DNA of 64,000 nt from NCBI RefSeq assembly GCF_050749885.1, contig NZ_JBOIUB010000017.1, positions 1 through 64,000 on the forward strand. The letters run 5' to 3'. Below are positions 44,245-52,601 of this stretch, piece by piece. Made by a program: the position numbers and the translations under genes. Every line of letters starts with the position of its first letter. Within the stretch, counting starts at the first letter, position 1. This DNA is from Zooshikella sp050749885 (GTDB taxonomy: Bacteria; Pseudomonadota; Gammaproteobacteria; Pseudomonadales; Zooshikellaceae). A model generated the notes under the pieces. It was not told where the DNA came from. It worked only from the letters and a program-made list of their open reading frames with translations, and did no database searches.

Positions 44245-44481
44245 ATGATTCGGCATAAGCATAGCCTGGTTGAAGAATTTCCTCATTATCGCGACAAAAT
44301 TTCCCGCCTGAAGCAAGAAAACCCAGAGTTTGCAAAGCTAGCTGCAGAGTACCATGAAATAGACCACCAGCTTCATGGATTGCAAATGCGAGAGATACCC
44401 ATTGATGATGGCTTTTATGGCTCCCTGAAAAGAAAAAGAGTTCATATCAAAGATCAAATCTATTCTGCTCTAACGGGTTAG
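44245..44481 (+). CDS. YdcH family protein (DUF465)
   Basis: A 78-residue helical protein: MIRHKHSLVEEFPHYRDKIS, then LKQENPEFAKLAAEYHEIDH and LKRKRVHIKDQIYSAL. This is the complete DUF465/YdcH pattern of two antiparallel helices. GGAGGAG precedes the ATG at 44245 by five bases; the longer frame from 44188 is not needed. Function unknown. Confidence 0.88.
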   Translation: MIRHKHSLVEEFPHYRDKISRLKQENPEFAKLAAEYHEIDHQLHGLQMREIPIDDGFYGSLKRKRVHIKDQIYSALTG

Positions 44482-44997
44482 TAGTTTTGGTTAAAAACTA
44501 AAAGATTCTTTCTTAGCACAGCGGTTAATACGTCAACTGATATATAATCATGACGTCAGTCTCAATTTTGCTTGAGCATAAACCAATTATAAATGTTCTT
44601 TTAAAAACATTTTTATTCTGTGTTAAGAAAAAGATTATTCGTCAGTTTGATTAAATCAGCGCTACCTAGCGCCATATGTGCAGAGAACCAGTAGCTTATT
44701 ACCAAATAAGCTACTGGGAAAACCTCTATTTGTACCGATTTAATGACTAAGCTAAGTCACTCAAAAACACTGAATACAATATTTCCCAATAGTGAAGGAG
44801 TATCTTTCACCTACTTAAGTACAATATCCCACTCTTTAGTCAATCACCGTATCAGGACAAAAGTTCTCTTCATTGATAACGCTATTAAACGGCTAAAAAC
44901 ACAAAGAAATTACACAATGAATTGATTGAACAAAGAAAAACTCAGTTGTAAGATAATCACACAGATTTTTATGCTACGACAAGGATAAAAGATAAAA
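44482..44997. other. spacer upstream of tRNA-Pro with a perfect hairpin
   Basis: About 515 bases without a supported gene. A perfect 13-bp inverted repeat (CCAGTAGCTTATT / AATAAGCTACTGG, loop ACCA) lies at 44688-44717. No U-run follows on either strand, so a simple terminator is not evident. A 60-codon frame at 44743-44925 has no ribosome-binding site and unconvincing composition. Confidence 0.45.
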
Positions 44998-45074
44998 CGG
45001 AGTGTAGCTCAGTCTGGTAGAGCATTGTCTTCGGGAGGCAAGGGTCGCTGGTTCAAATCCAGTCACTCCGACCA
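44998..45074 (+). tRNA. tRNA-Pro (anticodon CGG)
   Basis: A complete 77-base cloverleaf starting CGGAGTGTAGCTCAG and ending in ACTCCGACCA. Acceptor CGGAGTG pairs with CACTCCG; the anticodon stem TTGTC/GGCAA encloses the loop TTCGGGA with anticodon CGG, reading CCG. The T-loop is TTCAAAT and CCA is encoded. Accessory DNA starts to its right, which makes it a plausible boundary, but I found no copy of its 3' end downstream. Confidence 0.96.
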
Positions 45075-45375
45075 ATAAAATCAATAAGTTAGCTCCCTAC
45101 CCTCACTTCAAAAACAACCTACTGTGTCAGAACTGTGTCATATCGCCATCTGGACTCAAAAATTGGTGTGTAGCTAATCAAACTTGAGCACTGTATATTA
45201 CAGTCGTCTTCTATTGAGCATGAAGGATAGTTGCAACATTGCTTGCTATTTCCAGCAGGCTACTTAAGCATCACTTAATATTAATTATTTTTTTGTGCAG
45301 TTGTTTTCTACACTATGAATATTGATTCTTTTCTTTATTTACTTGGGCAAATAGTGCCTCCGTTTCTTCTTTTGT
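45075..45375. other. spacer right of tRNA-Pro
   Basis: About 300 AT-rich bases without a gene. CTGTGTCA is duplicated 12 bases apart around 45124-45141. This may be the scar of past integration beside the tRNA, but there is no direct proof. Confidence 0.35.
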
Positions 45376-45807
45376 ATGCATTTAGCAACACACGGACCAG
45401 GATTTTGGTTTCTCATGGGTATACCATTTTTATGCCTAATGATTAGTGGATTAAGCCTAGTACTAAAATTAATTAAATTTCAAAAAAATAAATATCGTTT
45501 GATTCGACCTATATTAACTATTCTTGTATCTGGTAGTTTATGTAGCATTGCTGGCTATTCCTATAGTGTTGCACAAGACGAAGCCAAAGAAATTTACAAG
45601 AAAATTGATGCTCAATGCAAACAGGAAAGTAAGTGCCCAAAAAAAATCAATGGTTGGGAACGATTCTATGATGATAACGTATATCGAACCGTTGTAGGTA
45701 ACTATATAACTTACCCTATAACCTATCATCATTCGGAAACTACTTTTAAGCTAGTCCTACATAAATCATTAGATTTAGAGGACACTTATGAAGGGGGTAG
45801 CGATTAA
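45376..45807 (+). CDS. membrane protein, unknown
   Basis: A 143-residue protein with two membrane helices (FWFLMGIPFLCLMISGLSLV; PILTILVSGSLCSIAGYSYS) and a soluble C-terminal part with two cysteines (AQCKQESKC). Starts MHLATHGPG. Family not recognised; cargo-like. Confidence 0.6.
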   Translation: MHLATHGPGFWFLMGIPFLCLMISGLSLVLKLIKFQKNKYRLIRPILTILVSGSLCSIAGYSYSVAQDEAKEIYKKIDAQCKQESKCPKKINGWERFYDDNVYRTVVGNYITYPITYHHSETTFKLVLHKSLDLEDTYEGGSD

Positions 45808-45881
45808 ATAACCTATAGTGAATATATTTACCAACAAGGCTAGTAAAATGCTCTCTCCCCTATTACTTAACTGGATAAGAA

Positions 45882-46097
45882 ATGATTGACGAGCTTATAC
45901 CATTAATTGAAGATCTTGAGTCGCAAGGTGCGGTGGTCATATTGAAGTGGGATGGCGAGCGAAGTACAAATACTAAAAGTGTGGTTATAATGCGAAATGA
46001 TACAGGCTTTTCTTGTAGAACTGATACCGATGATTTTACAGAAGGCTTCTTAAGTGTCCTTGAAGAATACAAAAAACACCATGAGAAAGGTGATTGA
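45882..46097 (+). CDS. small acidic protein, unknown
   Basis: A 71-residue protein, MIDELIPLIEDLESQGAVVI at the start, with a beta-hairpin-like middle (SVVIMRNDTGFSCRTDTDD) and helical end (FLSVLEEYKKHHEKGD). Small acidic proteins of this kind are often immunity factors, but no partner toxin is visible. Its last codons overlap the tRNA-like sequence, an unusual arrangement. Confidence 0.5.
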   Translation: MIDELIPLIEDLESQGAVVILKWDGERSTNTKSVVIMRNDTGFSCRTDTDDFTEGFLSVLEEYKKHHEKGD

Positions 46098-46179
46098 GTG
46101 GCTTAAGGTGGGCGTCGCCCGAAAGGGAGCGCTCTCTGGCGACAGCCGGACGCAGGTTCGAATCCTGACCTTTCTCCCA
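46084..46179 (+). pseudogene. class II tRNA-like sequence (Ser-type, degenerate)
   Basis: A 96-base sequence with tRNA hallmarks: acceptor AGAAAGGT pairs with ACCTTTCT, D-arm GAGTGGCTTAAGG as in tRNA-Ser/Leu, T-loop AGGTTCGAATCCT and an encoded CCA. CTGGC-GACA-GCCGG forms a long variable arm. The anticodon region (about 46110-46135) does not fold into a 5-bp stem and 7-base loop; it contains CCCGAAA, which may be a mutated Ser(CGA) loop, with extra bases. An unrelated open frame on the other strand is a by-product. It is either a dead tRNA or an unusual tRNA-like RNA. Confidence 0.5.
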
Positions 46180-46187
46180 ATAAGATT

Positions 46188-46958
46188 TTAACCCCGCCGG
46201 TTCCAAGCAATATTTGATAACAGACTGCACTTCTCACACTTAAAGTTAAAAAGATCATGAAATGCACTTTCTAAACGCCATTCACCATTACAACTAGGAC
46301 ATTTACGAGCTAATTCTTGAGTTTCACTTCTACAATAACCTTTATATAAGTAATAATATGTCTTTTTACCTGTAACTTCCTTAATAGAGTCACAAACCTT
46401 AAGCCCTAACCTGGTCAAAGGACTATCAAGCTTTGAAATCTGGTTTGTTCCAAACCTTTCCCCAACAGCACAATTCATTTGTAAACTATCACATGACTGG
46501 TAATCAGACATCCAGCATATAATATTATAATATTCATCATCATATGTTTTTGGTATTCGATAGAGAGGAACAACACCAAAGCATTCACCACAACTAAGTG
46601 GGCACTCAAGAGAAAGATAAGTGGTATAAAGAATATATGATTTTGATTCTCTACATTTGCAAATATCTAAACACCTTGGCTCTTTCCCTAATAAAGAAAT
46701 CAAAGGTTCTGAAAACCTATCTTCTATTTCTTTAAAGTATTTATTGACATATTTATTATTAAATTCAAATGAAAGCGAATTTTCCTCAGGCGTTTTAATA
46801 AAGACTGAAAGTGCTTCATTTCTATGAGCAATGGGATGCTCTCTACCTAATATTTGACCATTCATTCGCCAAGAGCCTAGCAATAAATCGATAAGGTTAA
46901 CTTGATCATCTAACTCTGATTTTTTAGTAACGCCAAAATTAACTTCAACTGTATACAT
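46188..46958 (-). CDS. DUF2310 Zn-ribbon protein
   Basis: A 256-residue member of the DUF2310 family of possible nucleic-acid-binding proteins. Landmarks: LLLGSWRMNGQILGREHPIA, LYTTYLSLECPLSCGECFG, VVPLYRIPKTYD, YYYLYKGY and the C-terminal ribbon KCPSCNGEWRL...FKCEKCSLLSNIAW. Full length. It ends immediately beside the tRNA-like sequence. Role unknown. Confidence 0.85.
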   Translation of the reverse strand: MYTVEVNFGVTKKSELDDQVNLIDLLLGSWRMNGQILGREHPIAHRNEALSVFIKTPEENSLSFEFNNKYVNKYFKEIEDRFSEPLISLLGKEPRCLDICKCRESKSYILYTTYLSLECPLSCGECFGVVPLYRIPKTYDDEYYNIICWMSDYQSCDSLQMNCAVGERFGTNQISKLDSPLTRLGLKVCDSIKEVTGKKTYYYLYKGYCRSETQELARKCPSCNGEWRLESAFHDLFNFKCEKCSLLSNIAWNRRG

Positions 46959-46959
46959 T

Positions 46960-47523
46960 CTAAATCTTCTTTTTCTCAGAAAAAGATAAGGTCAAATAAA
47001 TGATCTTAAATATTCTCGGCCTACCATCAACCAGTTTAATATACAATATCTCTTTAGTCTTTCCAGATGTTACAGCACTATGATCCTCAAAATTTTCTTC
47101 AACAATGGAATAAATAACTCCCTCTCTTTTGTCTTCAGATAGCCGAGTGGATTCAACCTCTCTAACTGAATGATAGTTTTTCGTATTAACCAGGTTTGTA
47201 ATAACCTCTTTCACTTCATCATAGCTGTTGATCACTTTTACAAGCTTTTTATTAATTAGCTCATACGCAACAAAATCACTAGAAAACAAGGACAATACAA
47301 CATCAACATCCTTATTCTGCATGCCTTTTTCCATAGTAAGCGCAATACCTACTAGGTCATCAGCATTTAACTCATCTTTAGCAGACAAACCATTAATTAA
47401 CACAATTGATAATAGAATAGATAAAAATACCTGGTTTAAGCATTTACTTATTATTTTGTTTCTAAATTTCAATTGCTTTTTCCCTTGTTCCAAGATAAAG
47501 AAGCTTTGATGACAAACGTTCAT
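46960..47523 (-). CDS. secreted NTF2-like protein, unknown
   Basis: A protein of about 187 residues. A hydrophobic segment (VFLSILLSIVLINGLSA) looks like a late signal peptide. The mature part (GIALTMEKGMQNKDVDVVLS, then LFSSDFVAYE) has the helix-then-sheet pattern of NTF2-like/SnoaL folds. The start is unsure: AGGAGG points to GTG 47526 or ATG 47523, while the frame opens at 47547. It ends one base before the DUF2310 gene start, so they share a transcript. Confidence 0.55.
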   Translation of the reverse strand: MNVCHQSFFILEQGKKQLKFRNKIISKCLNQVFLSILLSIVLINGLSAKDELNADDLVGIALTMEKGMQNKDVDVVLSLFSSDFVAYELINKKLVKVINSYDEVKEVITNLVNTKNYHSVREVESTRLSEDKREGVIYSIVEENFEDHSAVTSGKTKEILYIKLVDGRPRIFKIIYLTLSFSEKKKI

Positions 47524-47709
47524 CACTAACGACATCCTCCTCATCAATAATTACTACTGATATTTCCTTATCAATGAATCCAAAATTACTTGACTATTTA
47601 TACCATATTTACCGCATACATGGTCAATAAATCGCCTCTCATCCATTCCCACCATAGACACCCAATTCATTACCTACACTTATCATTATCTTGTGATTGC
47701 AAGGCATTA

Positions 47710-48334
47710 ATGATGCAGTTTCAGACATGGCCAATACTGGCTCTAATCATTGCTAGTAATGTCTATAGCCATCGAGGTGGCCTGGATGCAATGGGTGGCC
47801 ACACAGATAGCGCTACAGGGCAATACCATTGCCATACAGATACTTGCTTCAGTATGGCTCCAAAAGTCTATGATCGGAAAAACTGGAAACACTGGACAGA
47901 TGAAGATCATGACTGCCAAGATACTCGTGAAGAAGTCCTTATCCGTGATGCAGAGCAGATAGGTCTTTCACCAAGGGGTTGTAAAGTCACATATGGCGTA
48001 TGGCAGTGCCCTTATACTGGTCTGGTGTTTAGTAATCCCTCGGATCTCGATATTGATCATATAGTCCCACTCAAAGAAGCATTTCGAAGTGGTGCAAGCC
48101 TCTGGAACGCTGCACGAAAACGAGAGTTTGCCAATGATCTTGAAAACCTACTCGCTGTTTCTAATTCAACTAACCGACAAAAAGGTGATAAAGACCCTAC
48201 TCACTGGATGCCAGAAAACTGGTATTACCAGTGATTACATAAAGAAATGGAAATATATCAAAGCAAAATACCACTTATTCATGGATTCTGATGAAAAAGT
48301 CAGTATTCAAATGTTTGAATATCGGTGTCATTAG
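47710..48334 (+). pseudogene. secreted HNH endonuclease, C-terminus frameshifted
   Basis: An HNH nuclease of the DUF1524/GmrSD-type fold. From ATG 47710 it has a signal-like start (MMQFQTWPILALIIASNVYS), a YHCH-type motif (GGHTDSATGQYHCHTDTC) and the catalytic block DIDHIVPLKEAFRSGASLW, with DLENLLAVSNSTNRQKGDKD. This frame stops at 48234. The neighbouring frame continues DYIKKWKYIKAKYHLFMDSD to 48334, which is the usual end of this family, so a frameshift near 48225-48235 has cut off about 35 residues. The catalytic core is intact and may still be active. Confidence 0.7.
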
Positions 48335-48543
48335 TTAATGTTTAACTGCTTATATTATAACACACTGAAAGCACAAAATAGTTCAATACTTTTCTTGCTT
48401 ATATTATATTCAATTTACAGAAAACCAGATAAAGTCTAGTGTCACCTTTAGTACTGTAATTTCTTTGCTGTAAAGTTAAATTGGTTCTTTTTAGTGTTAA
48501 TTTCATATAATATTCATCGCTCACTATAACTCAAGGAGATTAT
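48335..48543. other. AT-rich spacer
   Basis: About 210 bases upstream of a small membrane protein gene. AAGGAG precedes that gene's ATG by 6 bases. No other signal seen. Confidence 0.3.
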
Positions 48544-48951
48544 ATGGAAAACCATTATCAACCACCACAGTCAGATAGTCGTCGGGAAGATGACAATGCT
48601 ATAAGTAGATGGATTGTCCCTTCATCTTTAGGGTTAACCTTTGTCTCTGGAATCATATACTTTGCAATTTATAAAATCGTACCGCAATTCAAAGAGGTTT
48701 TTGATGGTTTTGGTACTGACCTGCCGTTATTGACTTTATTCATCATCGATACATATTATTTTTATAGCATTCTTATTTTAGTGGGTGTAATACCTTGCAT
48801 ATTATTATTTAACAATCGTTATACTTATAGAGCAAAACAAAAAAAGTTATTCTCACTTGTAATTTTTAATCTTATTCTATCTTTTTTAATTTTCTGTTCT
48901 GTGCTTATAGGCTTATATTGGCCAATATTCCAGCTAGGAAGCGTAGTATAA
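48544..48951 (+). CDS. three-helix membrane protein, unknown
   Basis: A 135-residue protein with a polar start (MENHYQPPQSDSRREDDNA) and three membrane helices, including LGLTFVSGIIYFAIYKIV and ILILVGVIPCILLFN. An AAGGAG ribosome-binding site supports the start. The pattern resembles small type II secretion-F-like or orphan membrane proteins; no family assigned. Confidence 0.65.
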   Translation: MENHYQPPQSDSRREDDNAISRWIVPSSLGLTFVSGIIYFAIYKIVPQFKEVFDGFGTDLPLLTLFIIDTYYFYSILILVGVIPCILLFNNRYTYRAKQKKLFSLVIFNLILSFLIFCSVLIGLYWPIFQLGSVV

Positions 48952-49031
48952 TATTGCTCAGCAAGAGCGTAACTGAATCAATCAAATGATGACTTTAGAG
49001 AAATTTCTCTTAGCTATCTATAAATACTTAA

Positions 49032-49379
49032 TTATCTAAAGACTAAACATCTATAACCTACATTTGAGTATTTATCGCAAAAAAAAAGCAACTTGTGTAG
49101 TATTAATCCTAAAGAAATGAGGAATAATACTGCACATATTAATCTTATATACTTTTCTTTAATTTTGAGTTTAGCCAGAATTCTAAGCTCATCTTTGGAT
49201 TCTAAATATCCCCAAAACCCCATTGTAAGAAAGTACAATGCCAGATAGGATGGCTGAGAATGACTAGCAAATGAATAAATTGCCTCGAATACCCCTAGAA
49301 AAATCGACACTAAAGACAATACACCATAGATGTATCGGTTACCGCAAGATTTTCTTTCAGTATCAATTTCATTACTCAT
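49032..49379 (-). CDS. membrane protein, unknown
   Basis: About 115 residues from MSNEIDTERKSCGNRYIYG, with three hydrophobic helices (GVLSLVSIFLGVFEAIYSFA, YLALYFLTMGFWGYL, LICAVLFLISLGLILHKLLF). No family recognised. Confidence 0.55.
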   Translation of the reverse strand: MSNEIDTERKSCGNRYIYGVLSLVSIFLGVFEAIYSFASHSQPSYLALYFLTMGFWGYLESKDELRILAKLKIKEKYIRLICAVLFLISLGLILHKLLFFCDKYSNVGYRCLVFR

Positions 49380-49512
49380 AATCTTCAATTATCTCAACCA
49401 GTAGTTACAGTTCATACTCACGTTGCCAGCATATCAATCGTACTATTTTACCTGACTCACCTCACTTAAACCAGACAGCCATGCCTAGCTTAACTGATGA
49501 ACGTTAGGTAAA

Positions 49513-49839
49513 ATGCACCCTGCCGTAATCTTACATAGTTTGAGGTTTGTAGTGAGAGCGTTTATAGCCATAGCAATATTTGTCACCGCAGTGTTCTTGT
49601 CAGCAATGATGATCACTGAAGGTTTTAGTTGGCTCTACCTACTAGGAGCTATGGCCTGTTTTATCACTGCGTACTTTACTTGGCCAAGCAAGAAACGAGG
49701 TCAGCGGAACAAAGATAGTTGGTACTATGACTTGTTTGAGCTATTAATTGAGCTGCCTATAGAGTTCCTACTATGGCTATTCAGATTACTAGGACGTATG
49801 TTTCGAAGTAATGATGGTGGTTTTGATATTGACTTGTAG
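49513..49839 (+). CDS. membrane protein, unknown
   Basis: A 108-residue protein with two N-terminal helices (FIAIAIFVTAVFLSAMMIT; WLYLLGAMACFITAYFTW), then a basic linker (PSKKRGQRNKD) and an amphipathic helix (LLIELPIEFLLWLFRLLGR). Cargo-like; function unknown. Confidence 0.55.
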   Translation: MHPAVILHSLRFVVRAFIAIAIFVTAVFLSAMMITEGFSWLYLLGAMACFITAYFTWPSKKRGQRNKDSWYYDLFELLIELPIEFLLWLFRLLGRMFRSNDGGFDIDL

Positions 49840-49906
49840 TATGTCGAATACTACTACAAGTTAGGCTAGATCTCATTTCTTATTCGGTTGGGCTTAGATT
49901 TCATAG

Positions 49907-50320
49907 TTAATTACATTTTAACGATGTCGTTGGCTCAGGATCGCGAAGGTCATGAGCGTATAATCTCCAAGCATAACGATCAACATCTACAGCTTCCATT
50001 ACCCATATGTACAAATCTCCTGTGCGCTTTATTTTGCGATTCTCACCGTTCAAAAACATGGTTACTGATGAGTTTGTATTGTAAATAACCCGATAAGATA
50101 CTTTCGACGATGTTGGTATATTTATGAAATCGATAAAGGCATCACGCTTATCATGCGAGAAGCTAACAACGTGAACAGTTTTGCTGCCTCGACAAGAATT
50201 CTCAGCTGATACTAAATCCCATTTTCCAGTCAGCTTCTCAAATATACTATTTGATTCTGCGTAAACAGAACACATAAACATCGTTGAAAATAAGAGATAA
50301 AAAATTGGTAACTTTTTCAT
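49907..50320 (-). CDS. secreted small protein, unknown
   Basis: About 137 residues with a signal peptide (MKKLPIFYLLFSTMFMCSVY, cleavage near YAE). The mature part (KLTGKWDLVSAENSCRGSKT) has a lipocalin-like beta pattern and two conserved-looking cysteines. Family not assigned. Confidence 0.6.
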   Translation of the reverse strand: MKKLPIFYLLFSTMFMCSVYAESNSIFEKLTGKWDLVSAENSCRGSKTVHVVSFSHDKRDAFIDFINIPTSSKVSYRVIYNTNSSVTMFLNGENRKIKRTGDLYIWVMEAVDVDRYAWRLYAHDLRDPEPTTSLKCN

Positions 50321-50347
50321 AACCATATTTCGATTCGTTCAATGAGT

Positions 50348-50775
50348 CTAACGCATTAGAACACGGCATTGAAAAGCCACAGGCCAGTCCTGCTTATTTT
50401 GCTTGATAAACGCATACTTCACAGCTGGTCTTTCGCAAAGTATGCAGCGGCCTTTTTTAACAGGGAATTTTCAGATTTTAGCTTCCTGATCTCTGCTTCA
50501 AGATCCTTGATCCTCTGGGTCTCGGTTTGTTTTGGGGCTACCTTCATCGTGTACTCAGCTGTCTGTTGGTTAATCCATGCGTAAAGCAAACTAACACCAA
50601 TACCTAGCTCTTTTGCAATCGCTGTCTTAGGCCTACCTGACTCTAAAGCCAGCCTAACAGCTTCTTTTTTGAACTCGGCTGAATAGCTTTTATTTCTCTT
50701 TGCATTCATGGGATACACCATAGTTTAGGTGAATTTCATCCTAAAGTGGGGTGTCCGTTTAATGGGGGGAAGATC
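50348..50775 (-). mobile_element. IS3-family element, truncated
   Basis: Contains a complete OrfA (50419-50721) and only the first about 22 codons of OrfB (KYAFIKQNKQDWPVAFQCRV, frame ending with TAG at 50348). The rest of OrfB and the left end are gone. The TTAAAAAAGG tract near the end of orfA is the usual slippery site for programmed frameshifting into OrfB. The right end, with TGTCCGTTTAATGGGGGG around 50750-50770, looks like the IS terminal sequence. It is a dead remnant next to the repeated sequence at 50784. Confidence 0.8.
50419..50721 (-). CDS. IS3 transposase OrfA
   Basis: A 100-residue helix-turn-helix protein: KSYSAEFKKEAVRLALESG, KTAIAKELGIGVSLLYAWI and a C-terminal leucine zipper (DLEAEIRKLKSENSLLKKAA). 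This is the DNA-binding first half of IS3-family transposase. Preferred start MNAKRNKSYS at 50709; without OrfB it cannot transpose. Confidence 0.88.
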   Translation of the reverse strand: MVYPMNAKRNKSYSAEFKKEAVRLALESGRPKTAIAKELGIGVSLLYAWINQQTAEYTMKVAPKQTETQRIKDLEAEIRKLKSENSLLKKAAAYFAKDQL

Positions 50776-50783
50776 AATACACC

Positions 50784-50816
50784 TAACTATTAATGAACGT
50801 CACTCTGACATAAAAC
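50784..50816 (+). repeat. 33-bp repeat, left copy
   Basis: Begins TAACTATTAATGAACGTC and continues to TAAAAC. The same 33 bases with two differences occur at 57783-57815. It lies immediately right of the IS3 remnant and left of a run of small genes plus the ABC-3C system. Possible attachment or transposon-end sequence. Confidence 0.7.
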
Positions 50817-50893
50817 CTAACATCATTGTAAGCATTATGGTTAGTGGTATCCGGTGAGCTTGGGAGATACCAGCTCTTACCCGATTAAATTTT

Positions 50894-51304
50894 TCACCCA
50901 CCTATACAACGCCCTATAAATAAAATAACCAATGCCACATGGGGAAATGCTACAGTTGGACGCATTGCTTGCTTAGCGTATTCACAAATTTTGCCAATAC
51001 CGCTATTTTCTATTTTTTGATATTCGCTGTTGAATTGAAACTCGCATCCCTCGGTTCCTTCTCGAATGTTCTTCTCTATCTGCAATAGTCTAGGTTCTAT
51101 TCGAGATTGAAAGGTCTTCCAGATTGAATCCTGCAACCATAGCAACAACAAAATAAAGAATACCACTGCAGTATTTGTACTTGCTACCTCAGATAACAGT
51201 AAGACCAAGATACTGATTAGCTTTATATACAGAGAGTGCTTCTCGTAGCTTTCAAACTGATTTTGGAGTAAGCTCCACTCTAATTCATACTTCTTTCTTT
51301 CCAT
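50894..51304 (-). CDS. membrane protein, unknown
   Basis: A 136-residue protein with two adjoining membrane helices (YIKLISILVLLLSEVA; AVVFFILLLLWLQDSIW) followed by a soluble part (QIEKNIREGTEGCEFQF) and a hydrophobic end (FPHVALVILFIGRCIGG). Function unknown. Confidence 0.55.
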   Translation of the reverse strand: MERKKYELEWSLLQNQFESYEKHSLYIKLISILVLLLSEVASTNTAVVFFILLLLWLQDSIWKTFQSRIEPRLLQIEKNIREGTEGCEFQFNSEYQKIENSGIGKICEYAKQAMRPTVAFPHVALVILFIGRCIGG

Positions 51305-51319
51305 TTTAATACCTAGGGG

Positions 51320-51469
51320 CTAGATTGAATTTAACGAGGCTGTAGAAAAACAATATTTTACAATAAACTTTTTGTCCTCAGATGCCACAGTCACCAATAA
51401 TGAATATCCAGTATATGGATCAAATTCATCAAGAACCCACCAAAGATATTCAATACCTTTGTGACTCAA
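51320..51469 (-). CDS. possible small protein or gene fragment
   Basis: A 49-codon frame from TTG 51469 to TAG 51320 with protein-like content (WWVLDEFDPYTGYSLLVTV, then KKFIVKYCFSTA). GAAGA precedes the TTG. It could also be the end of a truncated gene. No family recognised. Confidence 0.3.
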   Translation of the reverse strand: MSHKGIEYLWWVLDEFDPYTGYSLLVTVASEDKKFIVKYCFSTASLNSI

Positions 51470-51487
51470 TGTTCTTCTATTTTTTTG

Positions 51488-51982
51488 CTAATTGCCATTA
51501 ATATAGCTTACGATTCGTTTATTATATTTTTGTTGTTGGAAATAGTTCACAACACCAATCACCTTAGTTGTCAACTTGCCAAAAAACGTACTTACACCAT
51601 TTGCATACATTATCGTAGTGACACTAGTTTGGTTACCTTGATTATTAAGACTTACACTGCAAGCCATTGTATCCCATGGTATGAAACTACATCCCTCTTC
51701 GATATTTCCGTTTTCATCTTTGGTTTCATATGAGTAACTAAGCTTGTATTTAAAGGGTTTATCAATCTTCTCTAACTTCAGTATACATCTTACTTTTATA
51801 TCTCCATGACTGTTAACAAGGCTATATTCTTTTCCGACCTGATCTTTACTAAAGTCATTTTCAGTAACATACGCATCACCAAAAATGCCCACCCTTTCGT
51901 GCAATAAGGGAATATTAATTAATACATCAAAAACCTCATCAATTGGCTTATTTACGATATAGCAGGTTTCAAAATACTTCAT
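51488..51982 (-). CDS. SRPBCC-fold protein
   Basis: A 164-residue protein of START/polyketide-cyclase-like fold: MKYFETCYIVNKPIDEVFDV at the start is typical, followed by strands such as VRCILKLEKIDKPFKYKLSY and a long C-terminal helix (LTTKVIGVVNYFQQQKYNK). It probably binds a hydrophobic ligand; ligand unknown. Confidence 0.65.
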   Translation of the reverse strand: MKYFETCYIVNKPIDEVFDVLINIPLLHERVGIFGDAYVTENDFSKDQVGKEYSLVNSHGDIKVRCILKLEKIDKPFKYKLSYSYETKDENGNIEEGCSFIPWDTMACSVSLNNQGNQTSVTTIMYANGVSTFFGKLTTKVIGVVNYFQQQKYNKRIVSYINGN

Positions 51983-52056
51983 GCTTGCAATAACCCCCCC
52001 CCTCAGCTCTAACGCTTTAGTAAACTACAGTATCAGGCATCACGTTGACATTTTTA

Positions 52057-52539
52057 TCATGAGTATCGTCGCTCATAAACCTCAATAAAGGCCTTTATAT
52101 CATTAGCTGGATACTCATGATTACGATTTAATTTATACGTTTTTATTTTCATTAACTCATTTAACCTTATAAGCTCAGAGTATATGCATGCTGATATATG
52201 CTGCAATTTTACAGAGAACTCAAATTCAGATATTTGTCTATCTGTTTCATTCCATTCTCCGCAAGATTCATATTCACTAACTTGTATATCAACTATATGC
52301 TGCTGCTCACTATTTAATTCCATTTCCCATTTATATGCTCCAGGCTCATCAAACAGAATACATCTAGATGTTTTAACCGAGTTCAACAAACTGGTAAAAG
52401 CATTAAGGAATTCAGCAATCGGATTATTGAATACATGAGTTAAAACGAACGCATAATTTTCACCATTAGCATCTAGCTTAATGTAGCTCCAACCATGATC
52501 GCCCAAACTCAATGTCAATTCAATCTCTTGATGATCCAT
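52057..52539 (-). CDS. hypothetical protein
   Basis: A 160-residue acidic soluble protein beginning MDHQEIELTLSLGDHGWSYI, mostly beta (YKWEMELNSEQQHIVDIQVS), then a helical end (ACIYSELIRLNELMKI). This profile is frequent among immunity-type proteins, but no toxin is next to it. Family not recognised. Confidence 0.5.
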   Translation of the reverse strand: MDHQEIELTLSLGDHGWSYIKLDANGENYAFVLTHVFNNPIAEFLNAFTSLLNSVKTSRCILFDEPGAYKWEMELNSEQQHIVDIQVSEYESCGEWNETDRQISEFEFSVKLQHISACIYSELIRLNELMKIKTYKLNRNHEYPANDIKAFIEVYERRYS

Positions 52540-52601
52540 GCACTCTAAAACTCATAATGACTTAAAAACGATACCCACCAAGGGGCAGCTTGATTTATCT
52601 G

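Noticed and set aside
44743..44925. 60-codon frame before tRNA-Pro
   Set aside because: No ribosome-binding site and a composition rich in Ser, Thr and Asn expected from noncoding AT-rich sequence.
44998..45074. tRNA-Pro as the attachment site of the prophage
   Set aside because: No second copy of the tRNA 3' end was found near the integrase or elsewhere in the window; the integrase is 13 kb away and has its own repeat cluster.
46036..46230. 64-codon leftward frame across the tRNA-like sequence
   Set aside because: Its translation (GQDSNLRPAVARERS) is the usual false product of antisense tRNA sequence.
49480..50860. Integron cassette sites (attC)
   Set aside because: Some GTTAGG and CCTAAC pairs resemble core sites, but spacing is wrong, gene orientation is mixed and no integron integrase is present.
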